A DNA stretch of 64,000 bases, from contig JAINDL010000003.1 in NCBI GenBank assembly GCA_019931245.1, positions 56,698 to 120,697 on the forward strand, read 5' to 3'. The position numbers were made by a program, and so were the translations under genes. This DNA is from Bryobacteraceae bacterium CoA2 C42 (GTDB lineage Bacteria > Acidobacteriota > Terriglobia > Bryobacterales > Bryobacteraceae). Below, piece by piece: positions 8,668 through 17,523 of this stretch (the first letter of the stretch is position 1; each line of letters opens with the position of its first letter). The notes beneath the pieces are model-generated. The model did no database searches and was not told the DNA's origin. It saw nothing but the letters and a program-made list of their open reading frames with translations.

Positions 8668-9956
8668 ACCCCCTTCGGCGTGCCCCAATGCTCCCGGTAC
8701 TTGCGTTTCAACATCGCCGCCGCCGCCGGATCTCCCGGAATCGACTCGTTGGCCGGGTTGAAGGCAATGTTCCGCCCCGTCCGGTGCACAATGTTGCCCA
8801 AATGGCACATCGCGCTCGACAGATGACCAATCTCGATCTCGCAGTTCGGACGCTGCCGCGACTTCACGCAGTCAATGAAGTTCTGCATATGGAAGTCCGG
8901 CTCTTTGTCCTGATACTCCGTCACCATCTTGCCGGACTTGTCGAAAATGCGGTAGCCCCAGTCGCCCTTCCACCGGCCGATGTGCAGAAAACCCTCCGTT
9001 CCGTAAACCGCCACGCCATTGTCAATGCCCTCCAGCCCGTAGTCGTGCCAGATGCGCATCTCCCAGACGAGACCCTTATCCCCGTAATCAAAGGTCAGGT
9101 TCATGGTGTCCGGAGTCTCCTGATCGTCTTTGAAGTAATACTTCGCCCCCGATCCGCTCACCCGCTTGGGCAGCCCCACGTCCAGCGCCCAGCGCGCCTG
9201 GTCCACCTGGTGCGCCCCGTCGTTGCCCATGTCGCCCGTGCCGAAGTTCCAGTTCCAGTGCCACTTGTAGTGGAAGCGGTTGGCGTTGAACGGAACCATC
9301 TCCGCCGGACCCACCCACGTGTCATAAGTAACCCCGGCCGGCACCGGACTGTTCGGCTTGGCGCCAATATCATCCCGCAGTTGCGAGTTCCACGCCTTGG
9401 CCATCAGCACCCGGCCCAACACGCCCGACCGCACCACCTCAATCGCCTTCATCGTGCTCGGGCGGCTCCGGGACTGCATCCCGGCCTGCACCACGCGATT
9501 GTACTTCCGCGCCGCGTCCACCAGCAGACGCCCCTCCCGCAGATTGTGCGAAACGGGCTTCTCCACATACACATCCTTACCCGCCGCGCAGGCCAGAATC
9601 GCCGCCGGCGCATGCCAGTGGTCGGGCGTCGCCACAATCACGGCGTCCACCTCTTTATCCTCAAACAGCCGCCGCATGTCATCGGTGCCCCGCACCTTCC
9701 CGAATCCCGCCTTCTCAGCGTTCGCCTGCGCCTTCTCGAGGCGCGCCTGGTCTATCTCGCAAAGGTGCGTCACCTTCGCGTTCTTCACCCGCGTCACCTC
9801 CTTGGTCAGCAGATGCGTGCCCCGGCCGCCCAGGCCCACAATACCAATCCGCACGCTGTCCGACGGCGCGGCACTCACCGGCCGGTTCGCCATCACGGAG
9901 GCGCCCACGGCGCCCAGAAAATACCGACGACTGTTCTGGTCCATACGATTGCCCAT
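8664..9956 (-). CDS. Gfo/Idh/MocA family oxidoreductase, Tat-exported (operon gene 1)
   Basis: About 430 residues. The leader NSRRYFLGAVGASVMANRP is a twin-arginine signal. The Rossmann motif is GIVGLGGRG, followed by the hallmark DVYVEKPVSHNLREGR and the metal/substrate region GDMGNDGAHQVDQARWALD. This is the Planctomycete/Acidobacteria exported subtype. Start candidates are the ATGs at 9956 and 9944. An earlier ATG at 10007 is rejected because it would translate through a block of phased GGAACG repeats. This is the first gene of the operon running down to 6704. It is divergent from the membrane regulator-like gene at 10051, which is the likely regulator by position. Confidence 0.9.
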   Translation of the reverse strand: MGNRMDQNSRRYFLGAVGASVMANRPVSAAPSDSVRIGIVGLGGRGTHLLTKEVTRVKNAKVTHLCEIDQARLEKAQANAEKAGFGKVRGTDDMRRLFEDKEVDAVIVATPDHWHAPAAILACAAGKDVYVEKPVSHNLREGRLLVDAARKYNRVVQAGMQSRSRPSTMKAIEVVRSGVLGRVLMAKAWNSQLRDDIGAKPNSPVPAGVTYDTWVGPAEMVPFNANRFHYKWHWNWNFGTGDMGNDGAHQVDQARWALDVGLPKRVSGSGAKYYFKDDQETPDTMNLTFDYGDKGLVWEMRIWHDYGLEGIDNGVAVYGTEGFLHIGRWKGDWGYRIFDKSGKMVTEYQDKEPDFHMQNFIDCVKSRQRPNCEIEIGHLSSAMCHLGNIVHRTGRNIAFNPANESIPGDPAAAAMLKRKYREHWGTPKGV

Positions 9957-9963
9957 TAGTGTA

Positions 9964-10013
9964 CATTCCGCCGTCGTTCCTCCCAAGTTCCCTCGTCGTT
10001 CCATCACGTTCCC
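9964..10013 (-). promoter_or_regulatory. Five helically phased GGAA(C/T)G direct repeats (operator candidate)
   Basis: Read on the minus strand, the divergent intergenic region is a run of units beginning GGAACG, GGAACG, GGAACT, GGAACG and GGAATG. On the plus strand these are TTCC cores at 10009, 9999, 9988, 9977 and 9966. Spacing is 10, 11, 11 and 11 bp, about one helical turn, so all copies face the same side of the DNA. The last copy sits just ahead of the Gfo/Idh start. The region serves both that operon and the regulator-like gene at 10051. Confidence 0.6.
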
Positions 10014-10050
10014 CCGGCCGGCCGCATGATAGACTCATCCCACAGGCACG

Positions 10051-11643
10051 ATGGTCCACACGACCGCTAACGTCGAACTCTTTCGCCAGCAGTTACAGCG
10101 CATCCTCTCAAGCGCCGAGTTCGCCTCCTCCCGCCAGCTCCGCGAGTACTTCCAGTACCTGGCCGAAGCTGCCTTCTCCGGGCGCACCCAACTCGAACAG
10201 GCCGAAATCGCCGAAGGCGTCCTCCACCGTGGAAAAGACTTCAATCCCGTCGACGACGCCTCCGTCCGCAAGCTGGCCACCCTCCTCCGCCAGAAACTCG
10301 CCGCCTACTACGCCGGCGAAGGCACCCAGGACGAGATCCTCGTCACCCTCCCCACCCGCTCCTATATCCCCGTGTTCCGCTCCCGCGAAAACACCCCCTC
10401 CGCCGATGCCGTCGCCCCCGCTCCCGTCCCCGCGGCCGCCACCCCCGCCCCGCGGCGCCGCGGGGCCCCCGCCGCCTTCCTCGCCCTCGCTCTCCTCGGC
10501 CTCCTCCTCATCGCCCTCGCCGCCTACACCCGCCGCCCCGCGCCGCTCCCCCATCTCGTCTTCCACTTCGCCACCGCCGCCGGCGACATCATGCATCGCG
10601 ACAACTCGCTCAGCGGCAACGCCCTCCAACTCGGCCCGGAGATCGGCCCCTACGATCACGTCACCGTCCGCATGACCTTCTCCCCCGAACGCGCCACCCA
10701 GCAGGCCGGCCTCATGCTTTACGCCGACGCCGACCACTACATTAAGCTCGGCCGCCAGTTCAACTCCCGCGTCCAACTCGAATTCGGCGTCGAAAGCGCC
10801 GGACGCTACCAGAAACCCGCCGGCACCTTCGCCTACGATCCACTCGGCCAGACCGGCGCCCCCCTCTGGCTCTCCATCCGCCGCCAACAATCGAATTTCT
10901 CCGCTCTCCTCAGCACCGATGGCATCCACTGGGAGCCCTTCGGCAACCAACTCGAACTCCCCGTTCCCACCCCGCTCCGCGTCGCCCTCTACGCCCACAA
11001 CGGTCGCTCCAACGCCCCTTCCACCCACGCCGCCTTCGACCACCTCACCATCGGAACCGAGTTTCACAGCTTCCCCCCCGCCACCGCCTTCGCCGACGCC
11101 ACCGCTGGCTGGCGCCTCCTCCGCAGCCCCGAATCCCCCGCCGCTCTCTGGGACAACCACACCCTCCTGTTCCCCTTCGACGCCCGCGATAAAAACTACA
11201 CCACCAGCCTCCTCCGCCCCGCCCCGCCCCAAGACTGGACCATCTCCACCCGCCTCGACTTCCAATCCCTGCACGGCGCCGCCGCCGGACTCACCGTCCA
11301 CGGCGAACGTTCCCACTTCCGCCTCATCCGCTGGGATCTCGACGGCGGCTCCATCACCGCCGAACACCTCGGCCACAAACAGGCCAACCTCCCCGACTAC
11401 GGCGGCGAACCACCCGTCCTCCTCCGCATCCAATGCCGCAACGGCATCCTCCTCTCCTCCTTCAGCCGCGACGGCCTCACCTTCGAAGAACTGCCCTTGC
11501 GGGTACCCCTCCGCGAGTTAGGGCAAACAATCGAGTACGGCCTCGAAGCCTCGCGCAGCACCTGGAGCGCCCCGCAGGAGTACCCGCCCGCCCGGTTCTC
11601 CTTCTTCCATCGCGAGATCAGTTCCCTCACCCCCTACCGGTAG
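10051..11643 (+). CDS. Membrane-anchored regulator-like protein with tandem lectin-like ectodomains
   Basis: A 530-residue protein. Residues of about 5-110 form a cytoplasmic domain also present in the protein at 40984 and, from memory, at the N-terminus of some proteobacterial adenylate cyclases. Its end (SVRKLATLLRQKLAAYY, then ILVTLPTRSYIPVF) resembles the recognition helix and wing of OmpR/SARP winged helices, which is my inference. A Pro/Ala linker and one membrane helix (AAFLALALLGLLLIALAAY, about 147-165) follow. The rest looks like two beta-sandwich DUF1349/concanavalin-like units (about 175-330 and 345-520). The topology is ToxR/CadC-like: sensor outside, DNA-binding candidate inside. 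Phased GGAACG repeats lie on both sides of the gene. A purely structural role cannot be excluded. Confidence 0.7.
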   Translation: MVHTTANVELFRQQLQRILSSAEFASSRQLREYFQYLAEAAFSGRTQLEQAEIAEGVLHRGKDFNPVDDASVRKLATLLRQKLAAYYAGEGTQDEILVTLPTRSYIPVFRSRENTPSADAVAPAPVPAAATPAPRRRGAPAAFLALALLGLLLIALAAYTRRPAPLPHLVFHFATAAGDIMHRDNSLSGNALQLGPEIGPYDHVTVRMTFSPERATQQAGLMLYADADHYIKLGRQFNSRVQLEFGVESAGRYQKPAGTFAYDPLGQTGAPLWLSIRRQQSNFSALLSTDGIHWEPFGNQLELPVPTPLRVALYAHNGRSNAPSTHAAFDHLTIGTEFHSFPPATAFADATAGWRLLRSPESPAALWDNHTLLFPFDARDKNYTTSLLRPAPPQDWTISTRLDFQSLHGAAAGLTVHGERSHFRLIRWDLDGGSITAEHLGHKQANLPDYGGEPPVLLRIQCRNGILLSSFSRDGLTFEELPLRVPLRELGQTIEYGLEASRSTWSAPQEYPPARFSFFHREISSLTPYR

Positions 11644-11677
11644 AACGTCGAAGAACGCGAGGGAACGCGGATGTTAC
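11643..11677 (+). promoter_or_regulatory. Phased GAACG direct repeats upstream of the DUF1549-sulfatase operon
   Basis: Units AGAACG, AGAACG and GGAACG occur with GAACG at 11643, 11653 and 11663, exactly 10 bp apart. A related GTTACG begins at 11673. They occupy the 61-bp gap between the regulator-like gene (its TAG ends at 11643) and the operon start at 11705. They match the repeat block upstream of the Gfo/Idh operon, including a shared CGAGGGAAC segment, and point in the direction of transcription in both places. Confidence 0.55.
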
Positions 11678-11704
11678 GCACCGATCCCGTATGATGTTTG
11701 GGGT

Positions 11705-14188
11705 ATGTGGCGGCTTTTTATCCTCCATGGTGCTTCCTTACTCGCGGCCGATTTCACCACCCAGGTCGCCCCCGTCCTCACATCCCGCTGCTTGAGCTGC
11801 CATGGCGCCAAAACCCAAATGGCCGGCCTCCGCCTGGACTCCCGGGAAACACTCCTCCAGGTCATCCAGCCCGGCGCCGCCGCCGCCAGCAAACTCATCG
11901 CCCGCGTCGAAGGGCACGGCGGAAAAACCATGCCCCCGGTCGGCGAACGCCTCTCTCCCGCCCAGATCGCCGCCCTCAAAGCCTGGATCGACAACGGCGC
12001 TCCTTGGGCCGGCCCCGCGCGCCTTGGCGCTACCGCCGACCACTGGTCCTTCCGCCCCGTCGAACGCCATCCCGTTCCGCCCGGCGCCCATCCCGTGGAT
12101 CACTTCGTCCACGCCCGCCTCGCGAGCGAAAACATCGCCCCCGCCCCGGAAGCCGCCAAATCCACCCTCATCCGCCGACTCTCCCTCGACCTCACCGGCC
12201 TGCCACCCTCCCCCAGCCAACTCGCCGCCTTCCTCGCCGACCAACAGCCAGGCGCCTACGAACGCCTCGTCGACTCCCTCCTCGCCTCCCCCCACTTCGG
12301 CGAACGCTGGGCCCGCCCCTGGCTCGATCTCGCCCGCTACGCCGACAGCGACGGCTATGAAAAGGATTACGTCCGCCCCCACGCCTGGCGCTATCGCCAG
12401 TGGGTCATCGACGCTCTCAACAACGGCATGCCCTTCGATCGCTTCACCGTCGAACAGATCGCCGGCGACCTCCTCCCGCAATCGACCGTCGACCAGAAGG
12501 TCGCCACCGGCTTCCACCGCAATACCCTCACCAACCGCGAAGGCGGCGTCAACCTCGAACAGTTCCGCACCGAAGCCATTAAAGACCGCGCCGCCACCGT
12601 CTCCACCGTCTGGCTCGGTCTCACCGCCGGCTGCGCCCAGTGCCACGACCACAAGTACGACCCCATCTCCCAAAAGGAGTTCTACCAGCTCTACGCCTTC
12701 TTCGATAACGCCGACGAACGGAACATCGACGCCCCCCTCCCCGGCGAATTCGGCCCCTATCTGGCCGGCCTCGCCGAATACCGCCGCCAACGCACCGCCC
12801 TCCTGCAACAATACGGCGTCCCGGACCGCCAACCCGGCTGGGAAGACCAGATCCGCGAAGCCCGCGCCAACCCCGGGAAATGGACCGACCGCGATCACGC
12901 CTACGACGCCGTCCAAAAATACCTCGACCACTCCGACGAGATCCTCGACACCCCGCCGGCCCGCCGCACCGAAAAACAGGCCGATTCCCTCACCGACCAC
13001 TTCGTCATCAACTACCACCGCATCATCAGCAAAGAGCGGTGGGCCGAACTCCAATTCCCCGAACTCCGCCGGAAGCTCGAGGCCCTCAAACGCGACTTCC
13101 CCGGCCTCACCGAAGCCCAGACCATCGCCGAGCGCCCCGCCGCCCTCCGCCGCCCGAGCTTCGTCCACCTGCGCGGCGACTACCGCAAACGCGGCTCCGC
13201 CGTCCAACCCGGCACCCCCGCCTTCCTCCCACCCCTGCCTCCCGGCGAGTCCTCCCGCCTCGCCCTCGCCCGGTGGATCGTTTCGCCGTCCAACCCGCTC
13301 ACCGCCCGCGTCACCGTCAACCGCATCTGGCAGGAATACTTCGGCAGCGGCCTCGTCCGCACCCCGGAAGACTTCGGCACCCAGGGCGAACGCCCCACCC
13401 ATCCGGAACTGCTCGATGCCCTCGCGGCGCACTTCATCGACTCCGGCTGGAACGTCAAGGCTCTCCACCGTCTCATCGTCACCTCCGCCACCTACCGCCA
13501 GAGCTCCCACGCCCGCCCCGAACTCGCCCAGCGCGACCCCGATAACCGCCTCCTCGCCCGCCAAAACCGCCTGCGCCTGCCGGCCGAACTCATTCGCGAC
13601 TCCGCCCTCTCCGTCTCCGGTCTCCTCTATCCCGCCATCGGCGGCAAAAGCGTCCGCCCCCCGCAGCCCCAAGGCGTCGCCGAACTCGCCTACTCCGGCT
13701 CCGTCAAATGGAACGAAAACACCGGCCAGGACCGCTACCGCCGCGGACTCTACATCTTCTTCCAACGCACCGTGCCCTACCCCCAACTGATGAACTTCGA
13801 CGCGCCGGACGCCAACACCGCGGCCTGCAAGCGCGAGCGTTCCAACACCCCGCTCCAGGCCCTCAACCTCCTCAACGATCCCGTCTTCGTCGAAGCAGCC
13901 CGCGCCTTGGCCACCCGCCTGCTCCGCGAAACCGCCCCGGACGCCTCCCCCGCCGCCCGCATCCGCCACGCCTTCACCCTCGCCCTCGCCCGCCCTCCCG
14001 CCCCCGGCGAACTCCCGCCCCTCGAACAGTATCTCCACGCCCAAACCGAAATCTTCTCGCAAGACCCCGCCGCCGCCGCCCAGTGGTTCCCCCCCGCCCT
14101 CGCCGGATTCTCCCGCGCCGAATCCGCCGCCTGGGTCGGCCTCGCCAGCGTGCTGCTCAACCTCGACGAGTTCATCACCAAGGAATGA
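11705..14188 (+). CDS. PSCyt1-DUF1549-DUF1553 protein (planctomycete-type cytochrome)
   Basis: An 827-residue exported protein with a short signal sequence (LFILHGASLLAA). A cytochrome-like domain (about 20-100) carries the haem motif CLSCHG and ends KAWIDNGAPW. DUF1549/PSCyt2 follows (about 110-320, with a second CxxCH in CAQCHDHKYDP). DUF1553/PSD1 is at the C-terminus (about 520-800, with NRIWQEYFGSGLVRTPEDFG and ERSNTPLQALNLLNDP). Biochemical function is unknown; the genes typically pair with DUF1501 and sulfatases in polysaccharide loci. It is the first gene of a six-gene operon and its stop overlaps the DUF1501 start (ATGA). Confidence 0.92.
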   Translation: MWRLFILHGASLLAADFTTQVAPVLTSRCLSCHGAKTQMAGLRLDSRETLLQVIQPGAAAASKLIARVEGHGGKTMPPVGERLSPAQIAALKAWIDNGAPWAGPARLGATADHWSFRPVERHPVPPGAHPVDHFVHARLASENIAPAPEAAKSTLIRRLSLDLTGLPPSPSQLAAFLADQQPGAYERLVDSLLASPHFGERWARPWLDLARYADSDGYEKDYVRPHAWRYRQWVIDALNNGMPFDRFTVEQIAGDLLPQSTVDQKVATGFHRNTLTNREGGVNLEQFRTEAIKDRAATVSTVWLGLTAGCAQCHDHKYDPISQKEFYQLYAFFDNADERNIDAPLPGEFGPYLAGLAEYRRQRTALLQQYGVPDRQPGWEDQIREARANPGKWTDRDHAYDAVQKYLDHSDEILDTPPARRTEKQADSLTDHFVINYHRIISKERWAELQFPELRRKLEALKRDFPGLTEAQTIAERPAALRRPSFVHLRGDYRKRGSAVQPGTPAFLPPLPPGESSRLALARWIVSPSNPLTARVTVNRIWQEYFGSGLVRTPEDFGTQGERPTHPELLDALAAHFIDSGWNVKALHRLIVTSATYRQSSHARPELAQRDPDNRLLARQNRLRLPAELIRDSALSVSGLLYPAIGGKSVRPPQPQGVAELAYSGSVKWNENTGQDRYRRGLYIFFQRTVPYPQLMNFDAPDANTAACKRERSNTPLQALNLLNDPVFVEAARALATRLLRETAPDASPAARIRHAFTLALARPPAPGELPPLEQYLHAQTEIFSQDPAAAAQWFPPALAGFSRAESAAWVGLASVLLNLDEFITKE

Positions 14189-15597
14189 AGACTATGGACC
14201 AGTCCCTCGCCAGCTATCAGCGGCGCAGTTTCCTCCGCCGGGCCATCGGCGGCGTCGGCGCGCTCTCCCTCGGCGAACTCCTCGCCGCCCAGGATTCCGC
14301 CCCGGCCACCAGCCACCCGCCCCATTTCCCCGCCAAAGCCAAAAACGTCATCTTCCTCTTCCAGGAAGGCGGCCCCAGCCACATCGACCTCTACGACCCC
14401 AAACCCGCCCTCCGCAAATGGCACGGCCAGCCCCTCCCGGCGTCCATGACCAAGGACCTCAATCTCGTCTTCGTCAAACCCGACGCCAAGGTCCTCGCCA
14501 GCGATCGCGTCTTCACGCCCCACGGGCAGTGCGGCACCGAGTTCTCTGACTACCTGCCCCACATCGCCGCCAATGCCGACCAGATCTGCCTCATCCGCTC
14601 TCTCTACAGCGAAGCCTTCAATCACCATCCCGGCCAGTCCCTCCTGTTCAGCGGCTCCACGCAGTTCGGACGGCCCACCATTGGGGCCTGGGTCTCCTAC
14701 GGCTTAGGCACCGCCTCCCGCGATCTGCCCGCATTCGTCGTCCTCAGCTCCGGCCGCGGCACCAGCGGCGGCTCCATGAACTGGGCCAGCGGCTTCCTCC
14801 CCTCCTCGCACCAGGGCGTTGTCTTCCGCAACGGCGGCGACCCCATCCTTTACCTGCCCAACCCCGCAGGCCTCAGCCGCGACTCCCAGCGCCTCCGCCT
14901 CAATGCCATCCGCCAACTGAACGAAACCAGAATGGAGGCCACCGGCGATGCCGCCATCGCCTCCCGCATCCACTCCTACGAACTCGCCTTCCGCATGCAG
15001 ATGGCCGCCCCCGGCCTCCTCGACTTCAGTAAAGAATCCCCCCAAACCCTCGCCAGCTATGGTGTCGGCAAGGAACCCACGCACCCCTACGCCGTCAACT
15101 GCCTCCTCGCCCGGCGCATGGTCGAACAAGGCGTCCGCTTCGTCATGCTCGCCCACGCCAGTTGGGACGACCATCAGGAACTGAACAAAAAACTGAAGAA
15201 AAACTGCGCCATCACCGACCAGCCCATCGGCGCCCTCCTCACCGACCTCCGCCAGCGCGGTCTGCTCGATTCCACCCTCGTCGTCTGGGCCGGCGAGTTT
15301 GGCCGCACCCCCCTCGGCCAACTCGAACGCACCGACGAGGACCCCGGCCGCGACCACCACCCCAACTGCTTCAGCGCCTGGATGGCCGGCGGCGGCATCA
15401 AAGGCGGCCAGGTCATCGGCAAAAGCGACGAACTCGGCCTCAACATCGCCGAAAACCGCGTCCACGTTCACGACCTCCAGGCCACCATCCTCCACTGCCT
15501 CGGTCTTGACCACACCCGCTTAACCCACCGGCACGCCGGCCGCGACTTCCGCCTCACCGATGTCGGCGGCCAGGTCATCCGCCAAGCCCTTGCCTAA
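14185..15597 (+). CDS. DUF1501 family Tat-exported protein
   Basis: A 470-residue protein starting at ATG 14185, which overlaps the preceding stop. The twin-arginine signal is YQRRSFLRRAIGGVGALSLG. Conserved DUF1501 features include FLFQEGGPSHIDLYDPKP, NHHPGQSLLFSG, VVWAGEFGRTP and a final AGGGIKGGQVIGKSDELG segment. The fold is alkaline-phosphatase/sulfatase-like, so hydrolysis of a sulfate or phosphate ester is possible, but no activity is established. It is translationally coupled to the DUF1549/1553 protein, with which it probably acts in the periplasm or cell envelope. Confidence 0.92.
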   Translation: MKTMDQSLASYQRRSFLRRAIGGVGALSLGELLAAQDSAPATSHPPHFPAKAKNVIFLFQEGGPSHIDLYDPKPALRKWHGQPLPASMTKDLNLVFVKPDAKVLASDRVFTPHGQCGTEFSDYLPHIAANADQICLIRSLYSEAFNHHPGQSLLFSGSTQFGRPTIGAWVSYGLGTASRDLPAFVVLSSGRGTSGGSMNWASGFLPSSHQGVVFRNGGDPILYLPNPAGLSRDSQRLRLNAIRQLNETRMEATGDAAIASRIHSYELAFRMQMAAPGLLDFSKESPQTLASYGVGKEPTHPYAVNCLLARRMVEQGVRFVMLAHASWDDHQELNKKLKKNCAITDQPIGALLTDLRQRGLLDSTLVVWAGEFGRTPLGQLERTDEDPGRDHHPNCFSAWMAGGGIKGGQVIGKSDELGLNIAENRVHVHDLQATILHCLGLDHTRLTHRHAGRDFRLTDVGGQVIRQALA

Positions 15598-15610
15598 AAA
15601 GGAACCCCTT

Positions 15611-16642
15611 ATGAACCGCCGCGAACTCCTCACCGCTGGCTTAGCCGCCACCGCCTCCGCCGCCGCCACCAACCCCGTCAAAATCGACTGCCAAAGCCAC
15701 CTGTTCTCCGCCGAGTTCCTGGCCCTGCTCGAAAAACGCCAGACCGCGCCCTACGTCTACCGCAAAGGCCCGGACCGCTTCGTCGTCGTCGGCCAGTGGC
15801 ATCGCAAACTCATGCCCACGCACACCGACGTGCAGGCCAAACTCGCCGTCATGGACCAGGCCAACATCGCCATGACCGCCCTCTCCATCAACGACCCCGG
15901 CCCCGAACTCTTCGGCGACGACTCCCCAGCCATGGCCCGCCTCCTCAACGATTTCATCGCCGCCACGGTCCGCCAGCATCCCACCCGCTTCTTCGGCCTC
16001 GCCACCCTCCCCTTCAACTCCGCCAAAGCCATGATGGACGAGTTCGATCGCGCCATCAACCGCCTCGGCATGAAAGGCATTCTGCTTTACTCGAATCTCA
16101 ACGGCCGTTTCAGCGACGAAGACGAGTTCCGCCCCCTGTTCGCCGAAGCCGAACGGCGCGGCGTTCCGCTCCTCCTCCACCCCGCCTACCCCCTCACCTA
16201 CGAAGCCACCAAAGGCCGCGAAATGACCGGCGGCCTTGGCCTCATGTTCGATACCACCATCGCCCTCGGCCGCATCATCATGGCCGGCATCCTCGAACAA
16301 CACCCCAAGCTCAAGCTCGTCTGCCCCCACGTCGGCGGCGCCCTGCCCTATCTCATCGGCCGCGTCGACCACCAGGCCATGGTCCTCAAACGCGGCGCCG
16401 AAAACATCAAACGTCCCCCCAGCGAATATCTCCAGAACATCTGGCTCGACACCGTCTCCCCCCGCGCCCAGGCCATCCGCTACGGTTACGACTTCGTCGG
16501 CCCCGACCGCCTGCTCTTCTCAAGCGACCACCCCTGGGTCGAACCCGCCCTCATCGCCGGCGAAATCGCCAAACTGAAACTCCCGCCCGCTGACGAAGCC
16601 AAAATCTTCGCCGGCAACGCCCGCAAACTCTTCAACCTCTAA
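15611..16642 (+). CDS. Amidohydrolase-2 (ACMSD-like) family protein
   Basis: A 343-residue metal-dependent hydrolase or decarboxylase with a short Tat-like N-terminus (MNRRELLTAGLAATASAA) and AAAAGGA upstream as ribosome binding site. Barrel motifs include KIDCQSHLFS, LLLHPAYPL, LVCPHVGGALPYL and LLFSSDHPW. In the first motif the usual HxH is QxH (Gln-Ser-His), so one metal ligand is replaced. Relatives include aminocarboxymuconate-semialdehyde decarboxylase and resorcylate decarboxylase, but the substrate is not assignable. The TAA stop overlaps the next ATG by one base (TAATG). Confidence 0.88.
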   Translation: MNRRELLTAGLAATASAAATNPVKIDCQSHLFSAEFLALLEKRQTAPYVYRKGPDRFVVVGQWHRKLMPTHTDVQAKLAVMDQANIAMTALSINDPGPELFGDDSPAMARLLNDFIAATVRQHPTRFFGLATLPFNSAKAMMDEFDRAINRLGMKGILLYSNLNGRFSDEDEFRPLFAEAERRGVPLLLHPAYPLTYEATKGREMTGGLGLMFDTTIALGRIIMAGILEQHPKLKLVCPHVGGALPYLIGRVDHQAMVLKRGAENIKRPPSEYLQNIWLDTVSPRAQAIRYGYDFVGPDRLLFSSDHPWVEPALIAGEIAKLKLPPADEAKIFAGNARKLFNL

Positions 16643-17523
16643 TGCCTCCCCTCACCCGTCGCTCTCTCCTCCTCGCCTTGGCCCCCCGGCCGGCTAAGTT
16701 CCGCTGGGCCATCTGCAGCGAAACCTTCGCCGGCATGCCCTTCCCGGACGCCTGTCGGGCCGCCGCCCGCTGCGGCTACGCCGGCATCGAAGTCGAACCC
16801 GCCCACCTCGGCCCCGACCCCGTCCAACTCCCCCCCGGCGCCAGAAAAGCGATCCGCCAAGTCATGGCTGCCGCCGGCCTCCAATTCACCGGCTTCCATA
16901 ACGCCCTCAAAGCTCCCGCCGGCCTCCACCTCACCAGCGCCGACGCTGCCCAGCGGGCCCGCAGTTGGGACTATCTCCGCGGCATTGTCGACCTCGCCGC
17001 AGACCTCGGCCCCTCGCCCCTCATCGCCTTTGGCTCCAGCCGCCAGCGTAACGCCCTCCCCGGGGTCGCCCCCGCCGACGCCACCCAACGCCTCGCCGAT
17101 GGCCTCACCGCTCTGGCCCCCCACGCCCACGCCCGCGGCGTCACCATCGCCCTCGAACCCCTCGCCCCCCACTTGTGTAACATCATTCATACCCTCGCCG
17201 AAGCCCTGGCCGTCGTTCAGCCATCTCAGAGCCCGGCCCTCCAAACCATGTTCGATACCCACAACGCCGTCGCCGAAACCATTCCCCACGCCGACGCCGT
17301 CCGCCAGTTCAAAACCTCCATCCGCCACGTTCACCTCAACGAACTGGACGGCCGCTACCCCGGCGCCGCCGACTATCCCTTCCTCCCCATCCTGCAGGCA
17401 CTACGCGACATCCGCTATCCCGGCTGGGTCTCCGTCGAAGTCTTCGACTTTAAACCAGACGGTGAAACCGTGGCCCGCCGCGCCCTCGAACACCTCCGGA
17501 AACTCGAAGCCTCTCTGCCATGA
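16642..17523 (+). CDS. Sugar phosphate isomerase/epimerase (xylose isomerase-like TIM barrel)
   Basis: A 293-residue AP-endonuclease-2/xylose-isomerase-like barrel with a short leader (LTRRSLLLALA). Key segments are FRWAICSETFAGMPF, AARCGYAGIEVEP, GVTIALEPLAPHLCN (metal-ligand Glu), MFDTHNAV and IRHVHLNELDGRYPGAADY, ending with WVSVEVFDF. The Glu-Asp-His-Glu pattern fits a divalent-metal sugar epimerase. It likely reshapes a sugar released by the neighbouring hydrolytic enzymes. Its stop overlaps the sulfatase ATG by 4 nt. Confidence 0.9.
   Translation: MPPLTRRSLLLALAPRPAKFRWAICSETFAGMPFPDACRAAARCGYAGIEVEPAHLGPDPVQLPPGARKAIRQVMAAAGLQFTGFHNALKAPAGLHLTSADAAQRARSWDYLRGIVDLAADLGPSPLIAFGSSRQRNALPGVAPADATQRLADGLTALAPHAHARGVTIALEPLAPHLCNIIHTLAEALAVVQPSQSPALQTMFDTHNAVAETIPHADAVRQFKTSIRHVHLNELDGRYPGAADYPFLPILQALRDIRYPGWVSVEVFDFKPDGETVARRALEHLRKLEASLP

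Noticed and set aside
11738..14062. 774-residue antisense ORF opposite the first DUF1549/1553 gene
   Set aside because: The plus strand encodes clear DUF1549/DUF1553 motifs; the antisense frame has no motif and skewed composition.
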